DNA of 64,000 nucleotides from Bifidobacterium ramosum (GCF_009299505.1 NZ_WBSM01000013.1:34673-98672), one strand, 5' to 3'; shown: positions 34,585 through 43,320, numbered from the stretch's first letter. The notes: a model not told the origin generated them from the sequence alone. A program made the numbers and translations.

Positions 34585-34626
34585 CGTCCGTAATCGTCCG
34601 TAATCGTCCGCAGCTGTCCGCAGTCG
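34585..34626. repeat. Short tandem repeat of about 10 bp
   Basis: CGTCCGTAAT twice, then CGTCCGCAGCT and GTCCGCAGTCG, upstream of the second lacI gene. It could be a set of regulator half-sites or simple sequence. Confidence 0.4.
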
Positions 34627-34670
34627 TCACGACATGGCGAACGACACGATGCACGACACGGCATCCCCGC

Positions 34671-34690
34671 CGAACCGGTTCGAGTAGAAT
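34671..34690 (+). promoter_or_regulatory. LacI-type operator and -10 element upstream of the second LacI gene
   Basis: CGAACCGGTTCG is a perfect 12-bp palindrome matching the core of the ABC-operon operator at 10218. TAGAAT at 34685-34690 can act as -10. The arrangement suggests autoregulation or cross-regulation between the two LacI paralogues. Confidence 0.55.
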
Positions 34691-34752
34691 ACATACCAGT
34701 CGGTAATTGAGTGGTGGTTGACTCGCAATTCGATGTGGAAAGGCGGTGTGCC

Positions 34753-35925
34753 ATGGTCGGCATGCGTGATGTGGCCAAGAAGGCCGGAGTGTCATTGAGT
34801 ACGGTGTCGCTGGTGGTGAACGGCACGGGATACGTGTCCGACGACATGCGGGCGCGTGTCACCGAGGCGATGCAATCACTCAACTATATCCCCAACGAAC
34901 TCGCGCGCAACCTGTACCGCGACCGCACGAACACGATCGGCGTGATCGTGCCGACCATCCGCCATCCGTTCTTCGCGACGTTCACCGCCGCGCTGCAACG
35001 CGAGTTCTCCGCGCGTGGCCTGCGCACCATGCTGTGCTCCACGGCCGACTCCGACACCGGCGAATCCGAGTACATCGACATGCTGCAGCGACACATGATG
35101 GACGGCATCGTCATGGCCGCGCACACGGCGCACCCGACCGACTACTGGACATCGATCGGGCGGCCGGTTGTCGCGTTCGACCGGTACCTCGGCACGGGGA
35201 TTCCGTCGGTCGGTTCGGACCACGAGCAGGGCGGGCGGATGCTCGCCGAACTGCTCATCCGCACCGGCGCGCGGCATGTGGTGATGATCGGCGGGCCGCG
35301 TTCGCAGTTCCACGACCTGGCCGTCGGCGGCGCGGACACCGTGGGCGCGGGCGTGCGCGACACGACCTTCCCGACCGTGCGGTATTACCTCACGCTCGAA
35401 CGCGAGCTGAAGGCGGCCGGCGTGCGCTACGATTACGTCGAGGCCGGCGAAGTCGGTGATTTCGAAGGGTATGCGGTTGCCGCGCATCATGTGTTCGACT
35501 GGTTCGGCGGCGCGGGCGACGGTCGCGGCGAGGATGCCGTGGACGCGATCGTGAGCTCGGATCTCGGTGCGTCGTATGCGGTGCAGGAGGCGATCCGCTG
35601 CGGTGTGCGGATTCCCGACGACGTGCAGATCGTCGCGTACGACGGTACGTATCTGGCGGGGACCGCGGGCGTGCGGCTGACCGCGGTACGGCAGGATTTC
35701 GAGGGGTTGGCGGCGGCCGTGGCGGCACGTATGACCGGGCTGATCGCAGGCGGTGCTGGCGGTGCGGCTGGTGCCGTCGGTGCCGGCGATGCCGATCGTG
35801 ATGCGGCCGGATCGACGGGCGCCGGTGCGTCTGCGGGCAGTGCGGACGGTTCGTCCGGTGCGGCGGGTGCGGGTACCGCTGATCTGCTGCCGCTGACGTT
35901 GCGGATCGGCGACTCCACGCGGTGA
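34753..35925 (+). CDS. LacI-family transcriptional regulator with Gly/Ala-rich insertion
   Basis: A 390-residue regulator closely related to that at 8752: both begin MVGMRDVAKKAGVSLSTVSL and share HPFFATF/L, MMDGI and PVVAFDRYLG segments. The last 55 residues contain an insertion of about 44 residues (roughly 334-377) made almost entirely of Gly, Ala, Ser and Asp, ahead of the normal LPLTLRIGDSTR end. The ATG at 34753 follows AAAGGCGG. It precedes an MFS transporter gene in the same orientation, with two palindromic repeats between, and may control it and the operon at 10344. Confidence 0.92.
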   Translation: MVGMRDVAKKAGVSLSTVSLVVNGTGYVSDDMRARVTEAMQSLNYIPNELARNLYRDRTNTIGVIVPTIRHPFFATFTAALQREFSARGLRTMLCSTADSDTGESEYIDMLQRHMMDGIVMAAHTAHPTDYWTSIGRPVVAFDRYLGTGIPSVGSDHEQGGRMLAELLIRTGARHVVMIGGPRSQFHDLAVGGADTVGAGVRDTTFPTVRYYLTLERELKAAGVRYDYVEAGEVGDFEGYAVAAHHVFDWFGGAGDGRGEDAVDAIVSSDLGASYAVQEAIRCGVRIPDDVQIVAYDGTYLAGTAGVRLTAVRQDFEGLAAAVAARMTGLIAGGAGGAAGAVGAGDADRDAAGSTGAGASAGSADGSSGAAGAGTADLLPLTLRIGDSTR

Positions 35926-35936
35926 TCTCTTTCCCC

Positions 35937-35984
35937 AACGGACATCCAGCCGAAAAGCGGGTCCGAATCGGCTGGTTGTCCGTT
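35937..35984. repeat. 48-bp palindromic repeat (family B), copy 10
   Basis: Left arm AACGGACATCCAGCCGAA, right arm ATCGGCTGGTTGTCCGTT: the A-to-C change in the left arm is matched by T-to-G in the right, keeping the stem paired at that position. Confidence 0.95.
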
Positions 35985-36072
35985 AGTGGTTTTGCGTGTC
36001 CGATAACAATGGGGACGCAGACGAGTGGACGATCTTTGAGGACGTTCCTTTGTGCAATATGCCCCGCCCTCT

Positions 36073-36120
36073 AACGGACAACCAGCCGATTTAGGTACCG
36101 TTTTCGGCTGTATGTCCGTT
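36073..36120. repeat. 48-bp palindromic repeat (family B), copy 11
   Basis: The left arm AACGGACAACCAGCCGAT is the exact complement of the right arm of the copy at 35937, rather than of its own right arm (TTCGGCTGTATGTCCGTT). Confidence 0.95.
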
Positions 36121-36206
36121 GAACGGGAGCAGGAATCGTTGAGGGCGGCCGTTACCATAGCTGCGTAGAGAAGAATCATATGCAGAACGGGAGAGGTGGC
36201 CGAACT

Positions 36207-37988
36207 ATGACCGACAGTCAGTACAACCAGCAATCCGCAAGCCAATCATCGCAGTCTGCGCAATCGCAGCAATCGCAATCCGCACAGTCACAACAGTCCG
36301 CGCAGCAACCGCAGGAACCGCAACAGCCGCCGCAGCCCAAGCCGCTGCCCGGCCAGATCTACATCCGCCCCGGCATCGACGACCGCCCGGACCTCGATAA
36401 GGCGCTCACCCCCGAAGACAAGAAGGCCATCGCGCGCCTCGCCGTCCACATCGAACGCGAACAGCCCGACGACTCCGCCGCGCACACCGAAACGCAGGCC
36501 GTGCGCATGTCCACCGCCGGATCGCCCGCCGTCGCCACCGCGATCCCGCCCACGCCGATCGCCGACGCATCCTCCGCCTTCCTCGACATGCGCGACCCGA
36601 TGGTCGCCGCCGACGGCAGCCGGCCCGCCAAGCCGGCGGTCCACCGTCTCACCGTGAGCTTCACGCTCGCCGCACTGCTGCGCACCCTGCCGTGGGCCAT
36701 GCTCAACATGGTCGCGCTGCCCGCGCTCGTCGACCGCATGTACGGCAACCCGTTCGCCGGAACCGCCCATGCCGGCGCATCGCTGTCGGCCACCGAGGAA
36801 GCCTCGCGCATGGCCGGTATCGCGCCGCTGCCGTGGCTCGCGATCGTCGTCGCGGTCGGTTCGATCGTCGGCCTGTTTGCGAACATCGTCGTCGGCGTCC
36901 ACTCCGATCACACGCGCACGAAGTACGGCCGCCGCACCCCGTGGATTCTGGCCGGCGGTCTGCTCAGCGCGGTGTTCGTCTTGCCGCTCGGCGCGCTTGC
37001 CAACGTGGGCGGTCTGCTGTTCTTCTGGCTGCTGCTGCAGATCACGTACGCGATGCTCGCCGCGCCGCTCGCCGCCGCGTTCGGCGAACGCCTGCCCGAC
37101 AAGTTCCGCGAACGGGCGATGCGTTGGCGCGGCATCGGCCTCATGGTCGGCCAGATGCTCGGCGTGGCGCTCGGCGTGGGCGGCATTGCGATCGACGGCG
37201 CCCTGCCGTTCGGCCTGACCGCGCTCGTGTTCGTGCTGGCCGGCGTCGTGCCGGTGCTCGTATGGCCGAAGGAAGGAACGAGCGAGTCGATCGCGGCCGA
37301 GAAGTACTCGTCGGAGGCTGCGGTGAAGACGGTGTTGACGCTGCCGGCCGGCGACGAGAACGCCGCCTTCCGTCGCGCGTATATCGCGCGCATCTGCATG
37401 ATGACCGGCGTGAGTCTGATGACCGTGTTCCAGTGGCTGATCGTGCGGCATTATGTGCTCGCCGCGTGGTACATGGACGCGCGGTCGGCCGTGTCGTCCG
37501 CGCCGCTGATCTGGCCGGTGTGCGTGGCGATGCTCATGATCGCACTCGGCACGCTGGTCGGTGCGGCTGTCGCCGCCGGCTGGTCCGGCCGGCTTGGCGA
37601 ATGGTGCGAGGCGAAGGACGTCGCCACGCGCACCGTCGTGATCGTGGCGTGCGCGGTATACGCCGCGGCGATCCTGTTGCCGCTGGTACTGGGACTGCTG
37701 ATCGCTCCCGCGGTCGCGAACGTCGGACTGTTTGTGTACGGCGCGGTCGCCGGGGTCGCGTTCGGTCTGTATGACGTGTTCAACCAGGACGTCGTCGCCG
37801 CGACGATTCCGGATCCGCGTGACAACGCGCGGTATCTCGCGGTGTTCAACGCGGCGAATACGTGGGGCGTCGTGCTCGCGGCCTGCCTTGGCGTGGTCGC
37901 GGTGATGACGTTCGGTTACGTCGCGCTGCTCGTGGTCGCGATCGTCGTCGTGCTGATCGCCGCCGCGCTCGCGCCGAAGGCCGCGTGA
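36207..37988 (+). CDS. MFS transporter, SLC45/GPH-like, with long cytoplasmic N-terminus
   Basis: A 593-residue polytopic protein. Residues 1-150 are hydrophilic, starting with a Gln/Ser-rich run and a Pro-rich segment. Twelve hydrophobic segments follow from about 151. The loop between helices 2 and 3 reads HSDHTRTKYGRRTPWIL, characteristic of sugar:proton symporters of this group. The preceding LacI regulator supports a sugar substrate (inference). GAGAGGTGG precedes the ATG at 36207. An 11-bp hairpin at 38037 follows. Confidence 0.85.
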   Translation: MTDSQYNQQSASQSSQSAQSQQSQSAQSQQSAQQPQEPQQPPQPKPLPGQIYIRPGIDDRPDLDKALTPEDKKAIARLAVHIEREQPDDSAAHTETQAVRMSTAGSPAVATAIPPTPIADASSAFLDMRDPMVAADGSRPAKPAVHRLTVSFTLAALLRTLPWAMLNMVALPALVDRMYGNPFAGTAHAGASLSATEEASRMAGIAPLPWLAIVVAVGSIVGLFANIVVGVHSDHTRTKYGRRTPWILAGGLLSAVFVLPLGALANVGGLLFFWLLLQITYAMLAAPLAAAFGERLPDKFRERAMRWRGIGLMVGQMLGVALGVGGIAIDGALPFGLTALVFVLAGVVPVLVWPKEGTSESIAAEKYSSEAAVKTVLTLPAGDENAAFRRAYIARICMMTGVSLMTVFQWLIVRHYVLAAWYMDARSAVSSAPLIWPVCVAMLMIALGTLVGAAVAAGWSGRLGEWCEAKDVATRTVVIVACAVYAAAILLPLVLGLLIAPAVANVGLFVYGAVAGVAFGLYDVFNQDVVAATIPDPRDNARYLAVFNAANTWGVVLAACLGVVAVMTFGYVALLVVAIVVVLIAAALAPKAA

Positions 37989-38036
37989 CGTCGTCCTTGA
38001 CGGCATCCGGCGCATCCGTGTGATCGGTTGCGTGAT

Positions 38037-38066
38037 GCGCGGTGATCGTGCCAAGGATCACCGCGC
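38037..38066 (+). terminator. Hairpin after the MFS gene
   Basis: GCGCGGTGATC and GATCACCGCGC form a perfect 11-bp stem with an 8-nt loop; no T-run follows. Confidence 0.55.
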
Positions 38067-38181
38067 GAGGGTCACATAGTGAACATGCGCTGGTTCGCCA
38101 CGGCGGCCGCTCCTATCGTATGGAGCCAGTCGAGCACACAGCTCGGTGGTAACGTTCGATACCGAAAGGAGGTTCGCCGCG

Positions 38182-38280
38182 ATGACTGGATACACTGCAA
38201 CCGTTGAGTCCAACGTTCTGTCCGTGAACAACGCTCTGCTGTCCGCACGAATTATTATTCCGTCTTCGTTGGCGGACTGA
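38182..38280 (+). CDS. Leader peptide of a transcription attenuator (32 residues)
   Basis: The short frame encodes MTGYTATVESNVLSV, NNALLSARIIIPSSLAD in sequence. It has one of the strongest ribosome sites in the window (AAAGGAGGTT, 7-8 nt before ATG). Three consecutive Ile codons (38251-38259) lie just before segment CTTCGTTGGCGG (38264-38275). That segment can pair with CCGCCAACGAAG (38302-38313), which is otherwise part of a terminator stem. A ribosome stalled at the first Ile codon would leave the segment free; one reaching the stop codon would cover it. This is the classical logic of amino-acid-biosynthesis leaders, here predicting isoleucine control of the transporter gene at 38489. Branched-chain residues make up about a third of the peptide. 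Confidence 0.7.
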   Translation: MTGYTATVESNVLSVNNALLSARIIIPSSLAD

Positions 38281-38296
38281 TTCGGCATACAGCTTG

Positions 38297-38377
38297 AAGC
38301 CCCGCCAACGAAGGCAGGGCGCAAGCGAGAAGTCGCGATCTTCGCAAGAAGCCCTGCCTGAACGGCGGGGCTTTTTT
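38297..38377 (+). terminator. Attenuator terminator with alternative antiterminator pairing
   Basis: AAGCCCCGCC (38297-38306) pairs with GGCGGGGCTT (38364-38373), enclosing a second stem GGCAGGGC/GCCCTGCC (38313/38351) and an inner GCGA-rich hairpin, and ending in TTTTTT. The left strand overlaps the sequence that pairs with the leader-peptide end (38264-38275), so terminator and antiterminator exclude each other. Confidence 0.8.
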
Positions 38378-38488
38378 GATACGCCCCACAAGGTCACCGG
38401 TCAGAATCACAAGCAGCACACGAACGCAATCGCACAGGATGTAACGAACCCCGACAAACAACACAACACAGACCTACAGGAGCATCAC

Positions 38489-39853
38489 ATGTCAGCAGTG
38501 GAATCCACGACGCGCACCGCCGTGGCGAGCAAGCTGAAATCCGTCGCCCGCGACTCGGTCAAGACCGTCATCGCCGCCTCGATGGTCGGCACGGCTATCG
38601 AATTCTACGACTTCTACGCCTACGGCACCGCCGCGGCGAACTACTTCCCGCACATCTTCTTCTCCGACAAGACCAACCCGACCGTCGCCATGCTGGCGAG
38701 CTTCCTCACGTTCGCGATCGCGTTCATCGCCCGACCGCTCGGCTCGCTCGTCTTCGGCCACTTTGGTGACCGTCTCGGGCGCAAGGCCACGCTGGTCGTC
38801 TCACTGATGACGATGGGCGTCGGCACGTTCCTGATCGGCTGCCTGCCGACCTACAAGACGGCCGGCGTGGGCGCGGTCGCGATGCTGTGCCTGCTGCGAT
38901 TCGTGCAGGGTGTCGGCCTCGGCGGCGAATGGTCGGGTGCAGCGCTGGTCGCCACCGAGAACGCGCCGGAAGACAAGCGCGCGCTGTACGGCTCGTTCCC
39001 GGAGCTGGGCGCGCCGATCGGCTTCTTCCTGTCGAACGGCACGTACTTCGTGCTCGAGTCGTTCAACGATGCCGATGCGATGCTCGCGTGGGGCTGGCGT
39101 GTGCCGTTCCTGCTGAGCGCGGTGCTCGTGGTCGTCGGTCTCGTCGTGCGCGTCCAGATGGAGGAGACGCCGATCTTCCGCATGGCCCAGGAGCAGCAGC
39201 AGGTCGTCAAGGCCCCGGTCGTGGAGGTGTTCAGGAAGTCGTGGAAGCAGGTGCTGCAGGCGACGTTCCTCGTGGCCGTCACGTACACGCTGTTCTACAC
39301 GCTCGCCACATGGTCGCTCGCATGGGGTACGAAGACCGGTGCCGAGGGCGGCGGCGATCTCGGATTCACCAATCAGGAGTACCTGCTCATGCTGATGATC
39401 GCGATCTGCGTGTTCGCCGTGTTCATCGTGATCTCCTGCGTGAACGCCGACAAGTTCGGCCGTCGTCGCGTGATCGTGACCTCGTCGGTGCTGCTCGTCG
39501 TGTTCGCGCTGCTGTTCCCGTTCCTGCTCAACGGCCAGGTCGTCGGCCAGCGCAACTTCTTTGCGAACATGGTGTTCCTGTGCGTCGGCTTCGCGCTCAT
39601 GGGCACCGCGTTCGGACCGATCGGCGCGTTCCTGCCTGAGCTGTTCGACGCGAATGTGCGTTACTCCGGCTCCGGCATCGGCTACAACCTCGCCGCGATC
39701 GTCGGCGCGGCGTTCGTGCCGACCATCGCCACGTGGCTCAGCTCCCACTGGGGCGTGCACTCCGTGGGCCTCTACCTCGGCGTGATGGCCGTCTGCTGCC
39801 TCGTCGCGGTGCTCACTTGCAAGGAGACTAAGGACGTTGATTTCACGAAGTGA
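38489..39853 (+). CDS. MFS transporter, metabolite:H+ symporter (MHS) family
   Basis: A 454-residue, twelve-helix transporter. GTAIEFYDFYAYG in helix 1 and GHFGDRLGRKATL between helices 2 and 3 are diagnostic of MHS members such as ShiA, ProP and KgtP. RFVQGVGLGGEWSGAAL marks helix 4. The ATG at 38489 follows CAGGAGCATCAC. The upstream leader peptide and attenuator (38182-38377) predict control by isoleucine supply, and the two ilvC genes lie downstream, so a branched-chain amino acid, keto acid or precursor is a plausible substrate (inference). The 3' end lies within a short inverted repeat. Confidence 0.9.
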   Translation: MSAVESTTRTAVASKLKSVARDSVKTVIAASMVGTAIEFYDFYAYGTAAANYFPHIFFSDKTNPTVAMLASFLTFAIAFIARPLGSLVFGHFGDRLGRKATLVVSLMTMGVGTFLIGCLPTYKTAGVGAVAMLCLLRFVQGVGLGGEWSGAALVATENAPEDKRALYGSFPELGAPIGFFLSNGTYFVLESFNDADAMLAWGWRVPFLLSAVLVVVGLVVRVQMEETPIFRMAQEQQQVVKAPVVEVFRKSWKQVLQATFLVAVTYTLFYTLATWSLAWGTKTGAEGGGDLGFTNQEYLLMLMIAICVFAVFIVISCVNADKFGRRRVIVTSSVLLVVFALLFPFLLNGQVVGQRNFFANMVFLCVGFALMGTAFGPIGAFLPELFDANVRYSGSGIGYNLAAIVGAAFVPTIATWLSSHWGVHSVGLYLGVMAVCCLVAVLTCKETKDVDFTK

Positions 39854-40047
39854 AATCAACGACTGATTGTCGGCTTCGCGATCGCCTGTCTTGCGATCGC
39901 TCACTTCGCCTGCGGAAGCCCACTGCTGAGCCGTTAAAGTGACAGTCCTGTGGACTGTCACTAGGCGAAGTGAGCCGCTTGCGGCGAAGGACGAACGAAG
40001 TTCGTCGTCCGCTTGACGGCTCAGCACGGACGTTGATTTCACGAAGT
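39833..40047. repeat. Structured non-coding insert flanked by a direct repeat
   Basis: GGACGTTGATTTCACGAAGT occurs at the 3' end of the transporter gene (39833) and again at 40028. Between the copies several inverted repeats nest: GCTCACTTCGCCT with AGGCGAAGTGAGC, GTGACAGTC with GACTGTCAC, TGCTGAGCCGT with ACGGCTCAGCA, and GCGATCGC twice. A small non-autonomous insertion with target duplication is one explanation. No gene is present in 39854-40264. Confidence 0.55.
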
Positions 40048-40264
40048 AATCACGTCGTCACATCATCCAAACATTACCAATCAAACCAATCATTCAATAT
40101 TTGGACGTGATCATCCACGCCAACCCCTACCGGACTAGAACAGTGCGGCAGGAGACGATGACTTTCCTCTACGGGACACAATCCCAACGTCGAAAGCCCT
40201 ACCAATCTCACCGATTGTCGGGCGACTTACCAACGCCCACAAGCAACATAAAGGAGTGCCTATC

Positions 40265-41317
40265 ATGGCAGCAACTATCTGGTACGAAAAGGACGCCGAT
40301 CTCTCCGTGTTCGATGGCAAGAAGGTCGCCATCCTCGGTTACGGCTCGCAGGGCCACGCTCACGCGCTGAACCTGCGTGACTCGGGTGTCGACGTGGTCG
40401 TCGGCCTGCGTCCTACCTCCAAGTCCGTGGAGTTCGCCAAGGAGCAGGGCCTTGAGGTCAAGCCGGTGCCGGAAGCGGTCGCCGAGGCCGACGTCGTGAT
40501 GATCCTGCTGCCTGACCAGTACCAGGCCAAGGTCTACAAGGAGGACGTCGAGCCGAACCTGAAGCCGGGTGCCGCGCTGGCCTTCGCCCACGGCTTCAAC
40601 ATCCACTACGGCTACATCAAGCCGTCGGCCGATCACCCGGTGTTCATGGTCGCGCCGAAGGGCCCGGGCCACATCGTGCGTCGTGAGTACGCCGCCGGCC
40701 GTGGCGTCCCGGTCGTCGTGGCCGTCGAGCAGGACCCGGATGGCAAGACCTGGCCGCTGTGCCTCGCCTACGCCAAGGCTCTGGGTGCGCTGCGCGCCGG
40801 CGCCATCAAGACGACCTTCACCGAGGAGACCGAAACCGATCTGTTCGGCGAGCAGGACGTGCTGATGGGCGGCATCAACCACCTGTGCGACATGGGCTTC
40901 GACGTGCTGACCGAGGCCGGCTACCAGCCGGAGATCGCCTACTTCGAGGTGTTCCACGAGCTGAAGATGCTGGTCGACCTCGCCAACGAGGGTGGTCTGA
41001 ACAAGGCCCGTTGGTCCTGCTCCGACACCGCCCAGTACGGCGACTACACCTCCACGGTCATCACCGAGGAGACCAAGAAGCGCATGGAGTACCAGCTCAA
41101 GCGCATTCAGGACGGCTCCTTCGCCAAGGAGTTCATGGACGATCAGGCCGCCGGCGCCCCGAAGTTCAAGAAGCTGCAGGAGGAGTACTCGCACCCGCAC
41201 CTCGAGACCGTCGGCCCGAAGCTGCGCGCCATGTTCTCCTGGAACAACGGCCCGGCCAAGGATCAGGACGAGGCCGAGTCCTTCAACGGCAAGATCGCGC
41301 GTACCCAGGTGCAGTGA
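40265..41317 (+). CDS. ilvC: Ketol-acid reductoisomerase, copy 1
   Basis: A 350-residue class I enzyme of valine and isoleucine synthesis, converting acetohydroxy acids to dihydroxy acids with NADPH and Mg2+. N-terminal [22 protein letters not shown] binds NADPH. The knotted C-terminal domain supplies Mg ligands in [10 protein letters not shown] and later Glu residues, including EVFHELKML. The ATG at 40265 follows AAAGGAG; a GTG at 40256 is in frame but lies within the ribosome site. It differs from copy 2 mainly in helices of the C-terminal half. Confidence 0.97.
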   Translation: MAATIWYEKDADLSVFDGKKVAILGYGSQGHAHALNLRDSGVDVVVGLRPTSKSVEFAKEQGLEVKPVPEAVAEADVVMILLPDQYQAKVYKEDVEPNLKPGAALAFAHGFNIHYGYIKPSADHPVFMVAPKGPGHIVRREYAAGRGVPVVVAVEQDPDGKTWPLCLAYAKALGALRAGAIKTTFTEETETDLFGEQDVLMGGINHLCDMGFDVLTEAGYQPEIAYFEVFHELKMLVDLANEGGLNKARWSCSDTAQYGDYTSTVITEETKKRMEYQLKRIQDGSFAKEFMDDQAAGAPKFKKLQEEYSHPHLETVGPKLRAMFSWNNGPAKDQDEAESFNGKIARTQVQ

Positions 41318-41374
41318 CTTCTGCCGCTCCGCTGCGTCGCTAGGCGCAGGTAGCCGATAGCAGACGGCTTTTGC

Positions 41375-41416
41375 AACAGCCGCCGCTCCCGTGTTGTTGG
41401 GGGCGGCGGCTGTTTT
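41375..41416 (+). terminator. Intrinsic terminator after ilvC copy 1
   Basis: AACAGCCGCCGC pairs with GCGGCGGCTGTT and is followed by TTTGCGTTT. The two ilvC copies are therefore probably separate transcription units. Confidence 0.8.
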
Positions 41417-41476
41417 GCGTTTGCGGTGCGAATCGTCAACGAATCGTCAGAATCGTCAACGAACCGTCAGCGAATC

Positions 41477-41521
41477 GTCACTATGTGCGCGCAATCGTAT
41501 GGTCGGCGCGCACTGAGTGAT
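41477..41521. repeat. 45-bp palindromic repeat (family C), copy 3
   Basis: GTCACTATGTGCGCGC and GCGCGCACTGAGTGAT around a 13-nt loop, between the ilvC genes. Confidence 0.92.
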
Positions 41522-41539
41522 GGTTCGGGGTGCGGAATC

Positions 41540-41584
41540 ATCACTCAGTACGCGCAGGTGAGTCGATTGCGCGCACTGAGTGAC
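41540..41584. repeat. 45-bp palindromic repeat (family C), copy 4
   Basis: ATCACTCAGTACGCGC and GCGCGCACTGAGTGAC around a 13-nt loop; starts 63 bp after copy 3, the same offset as copies 1 and 2 at 20937/21000. The rest of 41585-41862 shows no feature beyond the ilvC leader. Confidence 0.93.
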
Positions 41585-41862
41585 GGTGTGCGGCTGCACG
41601 ACCGTATGATCGGACCGGGACGCGCGTGCGATGTCCACGTTTGGAACGTGACGTGGCTCACGTTGTGGACGATGACCGGATGGCGGCGGGGTTGCCGGTA
41701 GGATGGGGAGCAGTTTCGAGGACAAAATCCTCACGCTTGAGACCGCTCGGGTGAACCGCGCCCGAACCCCCAAACGCGCATCACATCATGCGCAACCACA
41801 CAACACCGTGTGCCGCGCCGCATCCTTGTGGACGACGGCACGCAAGTACAAGGAGTGCTTAC

Positions 41863-42915
41863 ATGGCTGCACAAATCTGGTATGACAACGACGCCGATCT
41901 CTCCGTGCTCGACGGCAAGAAGGTCGCCATCATCGGCTACGGCTCGCAGGGCCACGCCCACGCGCTGAACCTGCGCGATTCCGGCGTCGACGTGGTCGTC
42001 GGCCTGCGCCCGACCTCCAAGTCGGTCGAGTTCGCCAAGGAGCAGGGCCTCGAAGTGAAGTCCGTTCCGGAAGCCGCCGCCGAGGCCGACGTCATCATGA
42101 TCCTCGCGCCGGACCAGTACCAGCGCACCATCTGGGCCAACGACATCGAGCCCAACATCAAGCCGGGCGCCGCCGTCGCGTTCGCCCACGGCTTCAACAT
42201 TCACTACGGCTACATCAAGCCGACCGAGGACCACCCGGTGTTCATGGTCGCGCCGAAGGGCCCGGGCCACATCGTGCGTCGTGAGTACGCCGCCGGCCGT
42301 GGCGTTCCGGTCGTCGTGGCCGTCGAGCAGGACCCGCGCGGCGACGGCTGGGCGCTGACCCTGGCCTACGCGAAGGCCCTCGGTGCGCTGCGCGCCGGCG
42401 CCATCAAGACCACCTTCAAGGAGGAGACCGAGACCGATCTCTTCGGCGAGCAGAACGTCCTCATGGGCGGCGTGAACAAGCTCGTCGAGATGGGCTTCGA
42501 GGTCCTCACCGACGCCGGCTACCAGCCGGAAATCGCCTACTTCGAGGTCTGCCACGAGCTCAAGATGCTCGTCGACCTGATGAACGAGGGCGGTCTGAAC
42601 AAGGCGCGTTGGTCCTGCTCCGACACCGCCCAGTACGGCGACTACACCAACACCGTCATCAACGAGGACTGCCGCAAGCGCATGGAATACCACCTCAAGC
42701 GCATTCAGGACGGCTCCTTCGCCAAGGAGTTCATCGACGACCAGGATGCCGGCGCCCCGCACTTCAAGGAGCTGCAGGAGAAGTACTCCAACGAGCGCAT
42801 CGAGACCGTCGGCCCGAAGCTGCGTGCCATGTTCTCCTGGAACAAGGACGGCGTGAAGGACGCCGACGAGGCCAACTCCTTCACCGGCAAGATCGCCCGC
42901 GCCCAGGTGCAGTGA
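41863..42915 (+). CDS. ilvC: Ketol-acid reductoisomerase, copy 2
   Basis: A 350-residue paralogue of the enzyme at 40265, starting [20 protein letters not shown]. All NADPH-binding and metal-ligand segments are intact, so both copies look functional. Divergence is concentrated in the loop after [14 protein letters not shown] and in the C-terminal domain. CAAGGAG precedes the ATG. A family B repeat followed by TTTTT at 42997 may terminate it. Confidence 0.97.
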   Translation: MAAQIWYDNDADLSVLDGKKVAIIGYGSQGHAHALNLRDSGVDVVVGLRPTSKSVEFAKEQGLEVKSVPEAAAEADVIMILAPDQYQRTIWANDIEPNIKPGAAVAFAHGFNIHYGYIKPTEDHPVFMVAPKGPGHIVRREYAAGRGVPVVVAVEQDPRGDGWALTLAYAKALGALRAGAIKTTFKEETETDLFGEQNVLMGGVNKLVEMGFEVLTDAGYQPEIAYFEVCHELKMLVDLMNEGGLNKARWSCSDTAQYGDYTNTVINEDCRKRMEYHLKRIQDGSFAKEFIDDQDAGAPHFKELQEKYSNERIETVGPKLRAMFSWNKDGVKDADEANSFTGKIARAQVQ

Positions 42916-42996
42916 GTCTGTGCGGTGGGTCTGCACAGTGAGTCTGTGCGGTGATCGTCGTGGCGGCGAGTAAGTCGCCGCCGGTCATCCATCCTT

Positions 42997-43044
42997 AACG
43001 GACATACAGCCGATTTCCCGTACGGAATCGGCTGTATGTCCGTT
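42997..43044. repeat. 48-bp palindromic repeat (family B), copy 12
   Basis: Perfect consensus arms around TTCCCGTACGGA, followed by TTTT; a likely terminator for ilvC copy 2. Confidence 0.95.
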
Positions 43045-43123
43045 TTTGCATGTGTTTTGTATGCGGTGATTCTTGCTTCAGTCAGTGAAGGCTCTATCTT
43101 CAGTCAATGAAGGCGCTATCTTC

Positions 43124-43171
43124 AACGGACATACAGCCGTTTTCTCCCGTGGGATCGACTGTATGTCCGTT
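43124..43171. repeat. 48-bp palindromic repeat (family B), copy 13
   Basis: Left arm ends CCGTT; right arm begins ATCGACTG. Confidence 0.93.
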
Positions 43172-43272
43172 GTTGTGTGTGGGGGGGCTGACGTTGGCGT
43201 GTGTGGACTTACGTCGGTTATGCATGGGGATGATTCTTGTTCCGTTAGTGAGGCTTCTTCCCCCCCCCTCCT

Positions 43273-43320
43273 AACGGACATACAGCCGATTTGCCCACCC
43301 GAATCGGCTGTATGTCCGTT
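43273..43320. repeat. 48-bp palindromic repeat (family B), copy 14
   Basis: Perfect consensus arms around TTGCCCACCCGA. Confidence 0.95.

Noticed and set aside
40101..40264. Leader peptide for ilvC copy 1
   Set aside because: A short frame starting near 40158 has no run of Ile, Val or Leu codons and merges with the ilvC start region; no terminator lies between.
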